NCBI GenBank assembly: GCA_022846035.1
Contig: AP025580.1
Coordinates: 1,550,001-1,614,000, forward strand
Reading direction: 5' to 3'
DNA length: 64,000 nt
Source: Christensenellaceae bacterium
Lineage (GTDB): Bacteria; Bacillota; Clostridia; Christensenellales; Christensenellaceae
Made by a program: the position numbers and the translations under genes
In this document: positions 18,636 to 26,549 of the stretch, piece by piece
Layout of the letters: every line of letters begins with the position of its first letter
Position numbering within the stretch: position 1 is the first letter of the stretch
Notes under the pieces: model-generated
Told to the model about the DNA's origin: nothing
Database searches by the model: none
Seen by the model: the letters and a program-made list of their open reading frames with translations, nothing else

Positions 18636-19802
18636 ATGATATTACAATCTTTTCGTATGGCTTTTTCCTCCATATGGGGCAACAAAATGCGTTCTTTCCT
18701 GACAATGCTCGGCATCATCATCGGCATTATGGCTGTGGTCGTACTGGTATCCATCGTGTCGAGCGCCACCGCTTCCGTTTCCTCGGCGCTTGAAAACCTG
18801 GGAGCGAGTACCATCAGCGTGTCCGTCACCAGCTCACGCTACCAGCCCTTGACGCTCTCAGAAGTCAGCGCGTTTGCCGACGAATATGACAGCATCAGTT
18901 CTTCGGCTGCTTCGACTACGCAAAGCGCAACGCTTAAGGCCGGCGATACCTCTGCTACTGCCAGCGTCGTGGGTACCGTCCCCGCTTATGCCGAGATCAA
19001 CGATCTTTCCCTCCAATCAGGGCGCTTTATCAAGTCGCCGGATGTGGATAACAATTCTGCTGTCGCGGTCATCGGCACGGACCTTGCGGACGATCTGTTC
19101 GGCAGGACGGATATTGTCGGCGAGACCATTTCCGTCGACGGACGCAGTTTCCTTGTTGTCGGCGTACTGGCGGATGCAGGCGAAAGCCTGATGGGTTCGG
19201 AAAATAGCAATATCATCATTCCCTACTCAACCGCGCAGCGTATCTTTTATATATCCGGCGTGACCTCTTTTACGGTCGCGGCCAGCGATTCCACGGTTGT
19301 CGGCCAGGCGGAAGACGACATCACCGCCGCCCTGATGGCGAAATTCAAGGATGAAGATGCGTTTACGATCATGAACCAGTCCACCATCTTGGAATCCATG
19401 GACGACATTACCAATACGATGGCGCTCATGTTCGGCGGGATTGCGGGCATCTCCTTGCTCGTCGGCGGAATCGGGATCATGAACATCATGCTCGTATCCG
19501 TCGCCGAACGCACGCGCGAAATCGGTATCCGCAAGGCTATCGGCGCAGGCCGCAAGAGAATCCTGCTACAGTTTTTGATCGAGGCGCTCGTTGTGAGTAC
19601 CATCGGCGGACTGATTGGCCTTGCAGCCTCCTGGGGATTACTCGCAGTCCTCTCGCTGGCGCTTGGGCAGGCGTACGCTATGTCCGGCGGCGTCGCGCTC
19701 CTCGCGGTTCTCTTTTCGATGGCGATTGGCGTCATTTTCGGCATCAATCCCGCTAATAAGGCGGCAAAGATGGCGCCTATCGACGCACTCAGAACAGAAT
19801 AA
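18636..19802 (+). CDS. MacB-like ABC transporter permease (FtsX fold)
   Basis: The 388-residue protein has one N-terminal membrane segment (MLGIIIGIMAVVVLVSIV), a large extracytoplasmic MacB_PCD domain (about 45-260) and three C-terminal segments. The conserved VAERTREIGIRKAIGA coupling helix follows the second of these. Together with the preceding ATPase and adaptor it makes a MacAB-type tripartite-like exporter. In Gram-positive bacteria such sets usually export antimicrobial peptides or confer resistance to them. The substrate is unknown. Confidence 0.9.
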   Translation: MILQSFRMAFSSIWGNKMRSFLTMLGIIIGIMAVVVLVSIVSSATASVSSALENLGASTISVSVTSSRYQPLTLSEVSAFADEYDSISSSAASTTQSATLKAGDTSATASVVGTVPAYAEINDLSLQSGRFIKSPDVDNNSAVAVIGTDLADDLFGRTDIVGETISVDGRSFLVVGVLADAGESLMGSENSNIIIPYSTAQRIFYISGVTSFTVAASDSTVVGQAEDDITAALMAKFKDEDAFTIMNQSTILESMDDITNTMALMFGGIAGISLLVGGIGIMNIMLVSVAERTREIGIRKAIGAGRKRILLQFLIEALVVSTIGGLIGLAASWGLLAVLSLALGQAYAMSGGVALLAVLFSMAIGVIFGINPANKAAKMAPIDALRTE

Positions 19803-19822
19803 ACGCAAACAAGCAAAAAAAG

Positions 19823-19860
19823 GCATGCTCCGTGCAAAACAACAGCGCATGCCTTTTTTC
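19823..19860 (+). terminator. Terminator of the efflux operon
   Basis: A 7-bp perfect stem (GGCATGC / GCATGCC) with an 18-nt loop is preceded by an A-tract and followed by six T. It begins 20 bp after the permease stop. Confidence 0.75.
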
Positions 19861-19898
19861 TTTATGCTATACTGGAAAAAACAGATAGGAAAATCAAA

Positions 19899-20252
19899 AT
19901 GGAACAACTCCCAACTATGAAACAGGTAAAAATCACAGTACTGAAAACAATGCTCAACCAGGAACTGGCCGCTGAATACGGCGTCGACGGCCTGGGCCCC
20001 TGCCCCATGCTCAAGGCGGGACAGGTTTTTTATGCGGATTACGCCAAGCCGGACGGATTGTGCGACGAAGCATGGAAAGCTATCTATCAATATGTGTTCG
20101 CGCTCGCCCACGGCGCCGAAAATTTCCGTTTTTATTACGGCGATTGGATCAAGACGCCCGGCGTCGCGATCGTGAGCTGCAACGACGGCCTGCGGCCTGT
20201 TATCTTCAAACTGGAGGCCACTGATAAAACATCCGTTCCACCAACTGAATAA
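19899..20252 (+). CDS. TIGR04076 family small protein
   Basis: The 117-residue protein matches the TIGR04076 pattern well: VKITVLKTM, GLGPCPMLKAGQVFYADY, CDEAWKAIYQYVFALAHGA and SCNDGLRPVIFKLE. Conserved cysteines in GPCP and SCNDG could bind a metal or be redox active. The biochemical role of the family is not known to me. A start 18 nt downstream is also possible, but AGGA lies about 9 nt before the ATG at 19899. It stands between convergent neighbours with its own promoter. Confidence 0.8.
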   Translation: MEQLPTMKQVKITVLKTMLNQELAAEYGVDGLGPCPMLKAGQVFYADYAKPDGLCDEAWKAIYQYVFALAHGAENFRFYYGDWIKTPGVAIVSCNDGLRPVIFKLEATDKTSVPPTE

Positions 20253-20261
20253 GCCGACTTT

Positions 20262-21314
20262 TCATACAAAATAATAGTTGGTGTCCCATGCCGGAATGTA
20301 TGGAAAATGCCGCAGAAACACCTTGTAATCGCCCTGTATCCCTGCTATAAGCTGTGGAATGCAAAATAGGTCGTCGTTTCTGTGGTAGGCGGACACAAGC
20401 AGCTTTGGCTTGTAGTTTGCGATCGTCTCCCGCGCGCCCCAAAGCGCCGTGGCTTCCTGCCCTTCCACATCCAGCTTGATATACGTTGCCGCTTTCCCCG
20501 CGAGAATATCGTCAATGCGCCGTGCGCGCACCGGTTTTCCTTTCTTTCTGATTGCCGAATTACGCCCGCCGCGCGTATCAAAACTGATTTCCGTATCCTT
20601 ATCATAGGCCGCGCAATGGTGCAGGGCGAGGCCGTGTATTCCCTGTGTGTTTTTTTCGAGCCTGGCGAAATTCTTTTCATCAGGTTCTATGGCGACGATC
20701 CCGCGATACGATCCCGCATACCGCAGGAATTCCGTTACCGTATCCCCTGTATACGCTCCCGCGTCCACATAAAATTCATCATCCCCGAGCCTTAAAAGAT
20801 TCCGGTAGGCTTCGTCCGCGCTGCTCTCGCAGTCAAACAAATACTCCAGTTTCCCACTCAGTTTATAATCGATCATATCCGTAAACGTCCGCTTTGACAG
20901 CTCGTCGCCCAGCAAATCGTATACGGCCTGCAACCGATCCATATTTTCTTGCAAAAACGTTTCGTCAAACACCGTTTCGCCGCCTGCCAGAGGAACATCC
21001 GGCGCATATGTTTCCTGCTGCGACGCGATCCGTTTTATCCTGTCTATAATCTCAGGACGCTGCGTACCGAAAGCGACCAGCACCACCATCTCGCCAAAGC
21101 GTTCCTTTGCCTGCGCGTAATTCATCACGCCAAACCCACGGAATAGCTGCCCACGGCAAAATTCGTCGCTTGCAAATACGCCCGCCGCGTTGATTTTCCG
21201 CCGCTCAAGCTCGTTTAATATCTTATCCGCGCCGTCGCCCATGCCGTAAAGCACAATCGGCTTTTTTGCCTCCCGCAATTTCCGCCAGAGGCTGACCGTT
21301 TCTTTTAGCTTCAT
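20262..21314 (-). CDS. FkbM-family methyltransferase
   Basis: The 350-residue protein has an N-terminal Rossmann-like part (KKPIVLYGMGDGADKIL) and a C-terminal SAM-dependent methyltransferase of FkbM type. The SAM-binding motif is FYVDAGAYTGDTVTEFL, followed by IVAIEPDEKNF and YIKLDVEGQE. FkbM proteins O-methylate sugars or polyketides. The N-terminal nucleotide-sensor-like domain is seen in bacterial glycan-associated members. It is transcribed alone, convergent with the TIGR04076 gene. Confidence 0.82.
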   Translation of the reverse strand: MKLKETVSLWRKLREAKKPIVLYGMGDGADKILNELERRKINAAGVFASDEFCRGQLFRGFGVMNYAQAKERFGEMVVLVAFGTQRPEIIDRIKRIASQQETYAPDVPLAGGETVFDETFLQENMDRLQAVYDLLGDELSKRTFTDMIDYKLSGKLEYLFDCESSADEAYRNLLRLGDDEFYVDAGAYTGDTVTEFLRYAGSYRGIVAIEPDEKNFARLEKNTQGIHGLALHHCAAYDKDTEISFDTRGGRNSAIRKKGKPVRARRIDDILAGKAATYIKLDVEGQEATALWGARETIANYKPKLLVSAYHRNDDLFCIPQLIAGIQGDYKVFLRHFPYIPAWDTNYYFV

Positions 21315-21344
21315 GTTGTCCCCTGTTAAATTAATATGTCTATT

Positions 21345-21374
21345 TTAACATATCCGCCCATTTTATGGTATAAT
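21345..21374 (+). promoter_or_regulatory. Promoter of the ABC-F gene
   Basis: TTAACA (21345-21350) and TATAAT (21369-21374) are spaced 18 bp apart. The -10 box ends 39 bp before the ABC-F start codon. Confidence 0.6.
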
Positions 21375-21413
21375 GGACAAACTTGGGTAAAAAAATGGTA
21401 ATTGGAGTAAATA

Positions 21414-23012
21414 ATGATAACAGTAACAAATTTAAGTCTTAATTTTAGCGGAACAAACCTGTTTTCAGGAGTAAACCTTAAGTTTACGCCCGGAAACTGT
21501 TATGGTATTATCGGCGCGAACGGCGCGGGGAAGTCGACCTTTTTGCGTATTTTGTCGGGCGATCTGGAATCCACGACCGGCGATGTGCATATCCAGGAAG
21601 ATACGCGCATGTCCGTATTAAAACAGGACCACTTTGCTTTCGACGAATATACGGTGCTTGAAACGATCATCATGGGGAATCCCCGCCTTGCGGAAATTGC
21701 CAAGGAAAAGGACGCGCTGTATGCAAAACCCGACTTTTCAGACGAGGACGGTATCCGTGCCGGTGAGCTGGAGGGCGAATTTGCCGAGCTCAATGGTTGG
21801 GAAGCGGAATCGGACGCCTCCAAGCTGATTCAGGGTCTCGGGCTTTCTGAAGATATATTATACCAACCGATGTCCTCCCTGCCCGATAATGAAAAAATCA
21901 AGGTGCTGCTCGCGCAAGCCTTGTTCGGCAAGCCGGACATCATCCTTTTGGACGAGCCGACCAACCATTTGGACGTTGCAAGCGTGCACTGGCTGGAGGA
22001 TTTCCTGATGGATTACGAAGGTACGCTGATTATCGTATCGCATGACCGCCATTTCCTGAATACGGTATGTACGCATATGGTGGACATCGACTATGGTAAA
22101 ATCAAAATGTACGTAGGCAACTATGAATTCTGGTACGAATCCAGTCAGCTGATCCAGAAAATGACGCGCGACCAGAACAAGAAAAACGAAGAAAAGGCCA
22201 AAGAACTGCAAGCCTTTATCCAGCGTTTCTCGGCCAATAAATCAAAATCGCGCCAGGCCACCTCGCGTAAAAAGCTTTTGGAAAAACTCGAGTTTGAGGA
22301 AATGCCCGCTTCTTCCCGCCGTTATCCTTTCGTCGGTTTTGCGCCCGACCGCGAGATCGGCAAAGAGGTATTGACTGTTGAAAACCTTTCCAAAACGATC
22401 GACGGCGAAAAGGTGTTAAATAACGTCAGCTTTGTCATGGGGCGCGAGGATAAAATTGCGTTTCTGGGCGATACGGAGATCGCCGCGACCACTCTGTTCC
22501 AAATTTTGATGGGCGAGATGGAGAGCGACGAAGGAACTTTCAAATGGGGCGGCACCACCACGCAGTCCTATTTTCCCAAGGACAATTCCGCGTTCTTCGA
22601 TGATTGCGACCTTACGATTCTCGACTGGCTGCGGCAATATTCCAAGGACACCACTGAGACTTACCTGCGCGGCTTTTGCGGACGCATGCTTTTTTCAGGA
22701 GAAGATGTTTTCAAGCCGGTAAACGTCCTGTCGGGCGGCGAACGCGTACGCTGTATGCTCTCGCGCATGATGATGTTCGGCTCTAACGTCCTTGTGCTGG
22801 ACCAGCCCACCAATCATCTGGACCTAGAGTCTATCACCGCCGTCAATAACGGACTGGTGGATTTCAAAGGAGCGGTGCTGTTTGCGTCGCACGATCATGA
22901 GTTTATCGATACCATCGCCAACCGTATCATCCGCTTCACCCCGGACGGTATCATCGACAAAGCGTGTACGTATGAGGAGTTCATCGAGGAGTACGGCGGA
23001 AATATTTATTAA
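21414..23012 (+). CDS. ABC-F family ATPase (YbiT/YkpA-like)
   Basis: The 532-residue protein has two ABC domains without membrane segments. NBD1 has Walker A GANGAGKST and Walker B ILLDEPTNHLD, but its signature reads SSLPDNEK instead of LSGGE. NBD2 has the signature LSGGERVR, but its P-loop reads GDTEIAATT without the GK dipeptide, and the Walker B Glu is Gln (VLDQPTNHLD). The linker between the domains is charged (about 240-300), as in ABC-F proteins that act on the ribosome. Members regulate translation or protect ribosomes from antibiotics. This is the last chromosomal gene before the outer ICE. Confidence 0.88.
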   Translation: MITVTNLSLNFSGTNLFSGVNLKFTPGNCYGIIGANGAGKSTFLRILSGDLESTTGDVHIQEDTRMSVLKQDHFAFDEYTVLETIIMGNPRLAEIAKEKDALYAKPDFSDEDGIRAGELEGEFAELNGWEAESDASKLIQGLGLSEDILYQPMSSLPDNEKIKVLLAQALFGKPDIILLDEPTNHLDVASVHWLEDFLMDYEGTLIIVSHDRHFLNTVCTHMVDIDYGKIKMYVGNYEFWYESSQLIQKMTRDQNKKNEEKAKELQAFIQRFSANKSKSRQATSRKKLLEKLEFEEMPASSRRYPFVGFAPDREIGKEVLTVENLSKTIDGEKVLNNVSFVMGREDKIAFLGDTEIAATTLFQILMGEMESDEGTFKWGGTTTQSYFPKDNSAFFDDCDLTILDWLRQYSKDTTETYLRGFCGRMLFSGEDVFKPVNVLSGGERVRCMLSRMMMFGSNVLVLDQPTNHLDLESITAVNNGLVDFKGAVLFASHDHEFIDTIANRIIRFTPDGIIDKACTYEEFIEEYGGNIY

Positions 23013-23073
23013 ATAAAAAAACGCCTTGTACAGAAGGATGCTCCCGATAAGAAAACATCGTGAGGAAAGAGAG

Positions 23074-23102
23074 AACGGTATAGCTTCGGCTGTACCGTTT
23101 TC
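23074..23102 (+). terminator. Terminator-like hairpin at the chromosome/ICE junction
   Basis: An 11-bp stem (AACGGTATAGC / GCTGTACCGTT) closes a TTCG tetraloop. It lies between the ABC-F stop and the recombinase stop and could end transcription from either side, although the T-tract is short. Confidence 0.5.
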
Positions 23103-24568
23103 TCATTTTTCCATTGGTGCCGTGACTTTTGACATTTCCAAGGCCCCGATGCCCTTGTAGTAAATATCGATCTCCTGCGTCCGGTTCTTGCCCTTCGGGT
23201 CGCTGGCCGCATGGACGATGATTTTCTCCACGAACTCATGGAGGATGCAGGGCGTGAGTTCCGGGATATCCGTATACCTCTCCACAACGGAGAGAAAACG
23301 ATCTACATCCGCCGATTTGCTTTCCTCCAGCTCCACTTCTTTCCGAAGGGAGCTTGCCAGCACCTTGAGCTCCTGTTCTTCCTTCTCGTAGTCCGCAGAG
23401 AGCTTCTGAAAGCGTTCATCGGAGAGCTTGCCCGAAATGTTGTCCTCATAGATCCGCTTGAAGATAGCATCCAGCTCAGTGATCCGCTTCTCGGAATCGG
23501 CAAGCTGCCGTTTCCGCTTTGCAAGATCCCGGTCGCGCTGCCGCAGGTCACTGTCCATGACCAGCCTCACAAAGTCGTCCTTACTGCGGGAGGCGAAGGA
23601 AACGATCTCCCGCAGGTTTTCCAGAATCAATTCCTCCAAGATCACCGTGCGGATGGAATGAGTCTGACCGCAGAAGTCACGGCTCTTTCGGTAGCCGGCG
23701 CACAGGTAGTATTCCTGCTCGCGCCGAAAGTTGGTGGCCCTGCATTGATACATGACAGATCCGCAGTCCGCGCAGAACATCATGCCAGAGAACATCCCCA
23801 TTTCTCCCATTTTTGTAGGACGCCGGCGCGTCTGCCTTGCTGCTCTCGCGGCGTCTGCGATTGCCTCCGTCCAGATCGGGTCATGGGTGTTCTCAAAGAT
23901 CATCCACTCACTTTCCGGATTATGGATGACCTTTTTGCTCTTGTAGGACTTCTTCCTTGTCTTGAAATTGACCGTGTGCCCCAGGTACTCCCGCCAGCGG
24001 TCCATGATATCCGCTACGGTGGAGGCATCCCATGCGTAGGGCAAACCCCGCTTGATATTGCTTGCTTTCCGGCCCCTGCTGGCATAATAGGCGGCCGGGG
24101 TCAAGATCCTTCGCTCTGTCAGCTTTCTTGCAATCTGGGACGGTCCGAAACCGTCCATCACATCACATATAGGCCGATCTCATAGACCACCGCTGCGGCT
24201 TCTTCGTCCCTGACCCACAGCTTTTTGTTGTCAGGAGACTTCATGTAGCCATAGGGCGGCAGGGTCGTCAGATGCTCGCCGGCGTTGCCCTTGACCTTCA
24301 TCACGGCACGGATCTTTTTGCTGGTGTCCTTCGCATACCACTCATTGATGATGTTCCGAAAAGGAGTGAACTCATTATCACCCTGGGTGCTGTCCACACC
24401 ATCGTTGACAGCAATAAAGTGAATGTCATGCTCCGGGAACATGATCTCGGTATACATGCCCACTTGCAGATAATCACGGCCCAGGCGTGACATATCCTTG
24501 ATAATGACCCGCTTGACAAGGCCAGCTTCGATATCCGCAATCATTTGCTGGAAGCCAGGGCGGTTGAA
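23103..24568 (-). pseudogene. Outer ICE serine recombinase, C-terminal fragment
   Basis: This is the large C-terminal part of a TndX/TnpX-type serine recombinase. From the junction it reads FNRPGFQQMIADIEAG, then DMSRLGRDYLQ, the recombinase domain, and a zinc ribbon (GMMFCADCGSVMYQC and YYLCAGYR). A coiled coil follows and the end is EFVEKIIVHA. The first 75 codons, with the catalytic serine, are at 59213-59436 because the inner ICE inserted here. A tandem ATCAC duplication (24157-24166) shifts the frame between VVYEIGLYVM and DGFGPSQIA. Removing one copy restores the frame, so the gene is broken twice. If intact it would be about 560 residues. Confidence 0.92.
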
Positions 24569-24589
24569 TAATGAGGTGTGATAGCGATA
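24550..24589. other. Left attachment site of the inner ICE
   Basis: Outer-element sequence ends in GGCGGTTG plus AA (24567-24568). ICE sequence starts with TAATGAGGTGT and then GATAGCGATA (24580-24589), which is the inverted copy of the 10-mer near the right end. The AA/TT dinucleotide shared with the right junction (59213-59214) is the probable crossover core. The 10-mer lies exactly 11 bp from the core on both sides. Confidence 0.85.
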
Positions 24590-24671
24590 GCGGCAAAAAG
24601 CTAATAAAATCAATGGTTTTGCGGACAGCGGATAGACAGGGAATGTGTTAAAAACTGAATACGCACACAAG

Positions 24672-24718
24672 CGGCGTTACCTTAACCCCTTTTGGGGAGA
24701 AAGTAACGCCGTTTTTTT
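24672..24718 (+). terminator. Terminator just inside the left ICE end
   Basis: A 9-bp stem (CGGCGTTAC / GTAACGCCG) encloses a secondary CCCC-TTTT-GGGG hairpin and is followed by seven T. It can shield ICE genes from transcription entering across the left junction. Confidence 0.75.
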
Positions 24719-24747
24719 ATGCCCGCAGGAAAGGAGGTACAGCCGGA

Positions 24748-24966
24748 ATGTATTTCATAAAAGGCAAGCAGCGGGCATTTGAACTGCTCATGCAGCAGAA
24801 GCCGGGATTTGACCGCTATCAATCCGGTTGTGCCGGAGATGATGAAGATTGCGGCACTTGCCGTTTCTACCGCCCCGGGTGGAAATATGAGTTTTGCGTT
24901 TTCAAAGAGTGTCCCTATTGCCCCGGCAAAAGGACGCGGAAAACGCCCGCCAGCATGGACAAATAG
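24748..24966 (+). CDS. Small Cys-rich ICE protein
   Basis: The 72-residue product has six cysteines in CGTCRFYRPGW, CVFKECPYC and an upstream GCAGDDEDCG, suggestive of a metal-binding knuckle. It starts behind AAAGGAGG with a 10-nt spacer, which supports translation. Small proteins of this kind are found at the left end of Tn1549-like elements before the replisome-organizer gene. No function is known to me. Confidence 0.6.
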   Translation: MYFIKGKQRAFELLMQQKPGFDRYQSGCAGDDEDCGTCRFYRPGWKYEFCVFKECPYCPGKRTRKTPASMDK

Positions 24967-25044
24967 ACGGGCAAAAGCCCTTGTGTCATGCGGCTTTGCA
25001 GACGCGAAAACGGCAAAGGGCATATTGCAATACCAAAACAGCCG

Positions 25045-25070
25045 AAAACGGCTTTCTAATTGTCCACGCA
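25045..25070 (+). repeat. 26-bp repeat, copy 1 (inverted relative to 50074)
   Basis: A 26-bp stretch beginning AAAACGGCTTTCTAATTG recurs exactly in reverse orientation at 50074-50099. It lies 25 bp before the replisome-organizer start codon, so it overlaps that gene's leader. Confidence 0.85.
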
Positions 25071-25094
25071 GACCAAGAGAGGAAGTGAGGAAAA

Positions 25095-26039
25095 ATGGCA
25101 GTTTTCAGAGTGGAGCGAAATACGGGATATACCGTTATGAGCAACCACCACTTGCGAAACAAGGAATTGTCCTTAAAAGCAAAAGGCTTGCTTTCGCAAA
25201 TGCTGTCCTTGCCGGAGGATTGGGATTATACCCTTGCGGGCTTATCCCATATCAACCGGGAGAAGATCGACGCAATCCGCGAAGCGGTAAAGGAACTCGA
25301 AAAAGCCGGATATATCGTGCGCAGCCGGGAACGCGACGAAAAGGGACGCTTGCGGGGCGCGGATTACGTCATATACGAGCAGCCGCAGCCGCGAGAGCCG
25401 GAAGCAGCTACCAGCGTCGGACAGCCGCCTATATTGGATTTACCTGCGTTGGAAAATCCAACATTGGAAAATCCAACGTTGGAAAAACCTACGCAGGAAA
25501 AACCTACGTTGGAAAATCCAACGCAATTAAATAAAGATATATCAAGTAAAGAAAAATCAATTACTGATTTATCAAGTACCCATTCCTTTCCATTCCATTC
25601 CCTAAATCCCTTGCCCTTTGAGCAGGGCGAAGCGGCTTCGCCGCCGGAAAGGAAAAGAACGGAAGCGAAAAGCAATAGCGCAGTAGAGATTTACAGGGAG
25701 ATTATCAAGGACAATATCGAGTATGACATTCTCATTCAAGACCCCAAAATGGACAAAGACCGCCTAAATGAGATTGTTGACCTCATGCTGGAAACCGTCT
25801 GCACAGCGCGAAAGACAATCCGTATTGCCGGGGACGACTACCCCGCCGAACTGGTGAAATCCAAATTTTTGAAGCTGAACAGCAGCCATATTGAGTTTGT
25901 TTTGGATTGCATGAGGGAGAACACAACCAAAGTGCGCAACATCAAGCAGTATCTAAAAGCGGTGCTGTTCAACGCGCCGAGTACCATTGACAGCTACTAT
26001 ACCGCCCTTGTCAATCACGACTTATACGGCGGCGAATGA
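25095..26039 (+). CDS. Replisome-organizer-like protein with winged helix (DUF6017 type)
   Basis: The 314-residue protein starts FRVERNTGYTVMSNHHLRN, then SLKAKGLLSQMLSLPEDWDYT, and KIDAIREAVKELEKAGYI: an HTH_36 winged helix like that of phage replication organizers. Residues about 115-140 are a tandem repeat of LENPT and EKPT units. The C-terminal part (about 195-310) matches the DUF6017 pattern of ICE proteins. It is likely to bind DNA at the start of ICE replication or control. It is the first large gene of the rightward operon. The ribosome site is GAGGAAGTGAGG. Confidence 0.75.
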   Translation: MAVFRVERNTGYTVMSNHHLRNKELSLKAKGLLSQMLSLPEDWDYTLAGLSHINREKIDAIREAVKELEKAGYIVRSRERDEKGRLRGADYVIYEQPQPREPEAATSVGQPPILDLPALENPTLENPTLEKPTQEKPTLENPTQLNKDISSKEKSITDLSSTHSFPFHSLNPLPFEQGEAASPPERKRTEAKSNSAVEIYREIIKDNIEYDILIQDPKMDKDRLNEIVDLMLETVCTARKTIRIAGDDYPAELVKSKFLKLNSSHIEFVLDCMRENTTKVRNIKQYLKAVLFNAPSTIDSYYTALVNHDLYGGE

Positions 26040-26075
26040 GCATAGCCGCATTTTACCGGGAAAGGAGTTGATACC

Positions 26076-26549
26076 TTGCAGGAGGAAGTAACCCAAAAAA
26101 CGATTGCCCTATACGTCAAAGTGGGAAAAGGCGCGGCGCGGCTTACCGAACAGGCGTTGCAGAAAGCAATCCAAAAGTTTTTGGAGCAGAAAAGCAAGCC
26201 CGCGCATGGGAAACAGACCATGCGGCAGCTTATGAAGCAGAACGCGGGTGTTTCCAACATCGAGATCACCGACAGCAATATTAAAGCCTTTGAGAGTACG
26301 GCGAAGAAATACAACATAGATTTTTCGCTGAAAAAGGTTAAGGGCGAGCAGACCCGCTACCTTGTGTTTTTCAAAGGCCGGGACGCAGACGTTATGACCG
26401 CAGCGTTTCAAGAGTTTTCCGCAAAGAAGCTGAACAGGGAGAAAAAGCCCTCTATCCGCAAAGCCCTTGCCGCTGCAAAGGACAAGGCAAAGCAGCTTAA
26501 CGCCGCCCGCGACAAGGTAAAGAAAATGGACAGGGGGCGCGAGATATGA
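26076..26549 (+). CDS. PcfB family protein (DUF3801)
   Basis: The 157-residue protein matches PcfB: GKGAARLTEQALQKAIQKFL near the N-terminus, then KQTMRQLMKQNAGVSNIEI and FFKGRDADVMTAAFQEF. In conjugative plasmid pCF10 PcfB is an accessory of the VirD4-type receptor PcfC, and here too it precedes the VirD4 gene with an ATGA overlap. It is presumably a cytosolic adaptor for relaxosome docking. Confidence 0.82.
   Translation: MQEEVTQKTIALYVKVGKGAARLTEQALQKAIQKFLEQKSKPAHGKQTMRQLMKQNAGVSNIEITDSNIKAFESTAKKYNIDFSLKKVKGEQTRYLVFFKGRDADVMTAAFQEFSAKKLNREKKPSIRKALAAAKDKAKQLNAARDKVKKMDRGREI

Noticed and set aside
23211-24185. 324-codon plus-strand frame inside the recombinase fragment
   Set aside because: Antisense of the conserved recombinase; no ribosome site and no recognisable domain.
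25430-25530. Short regular repeats suggesting a CRISPR array
   Set aside because: Units are directly adjacent without spacers and lie in frame within a protein gene.
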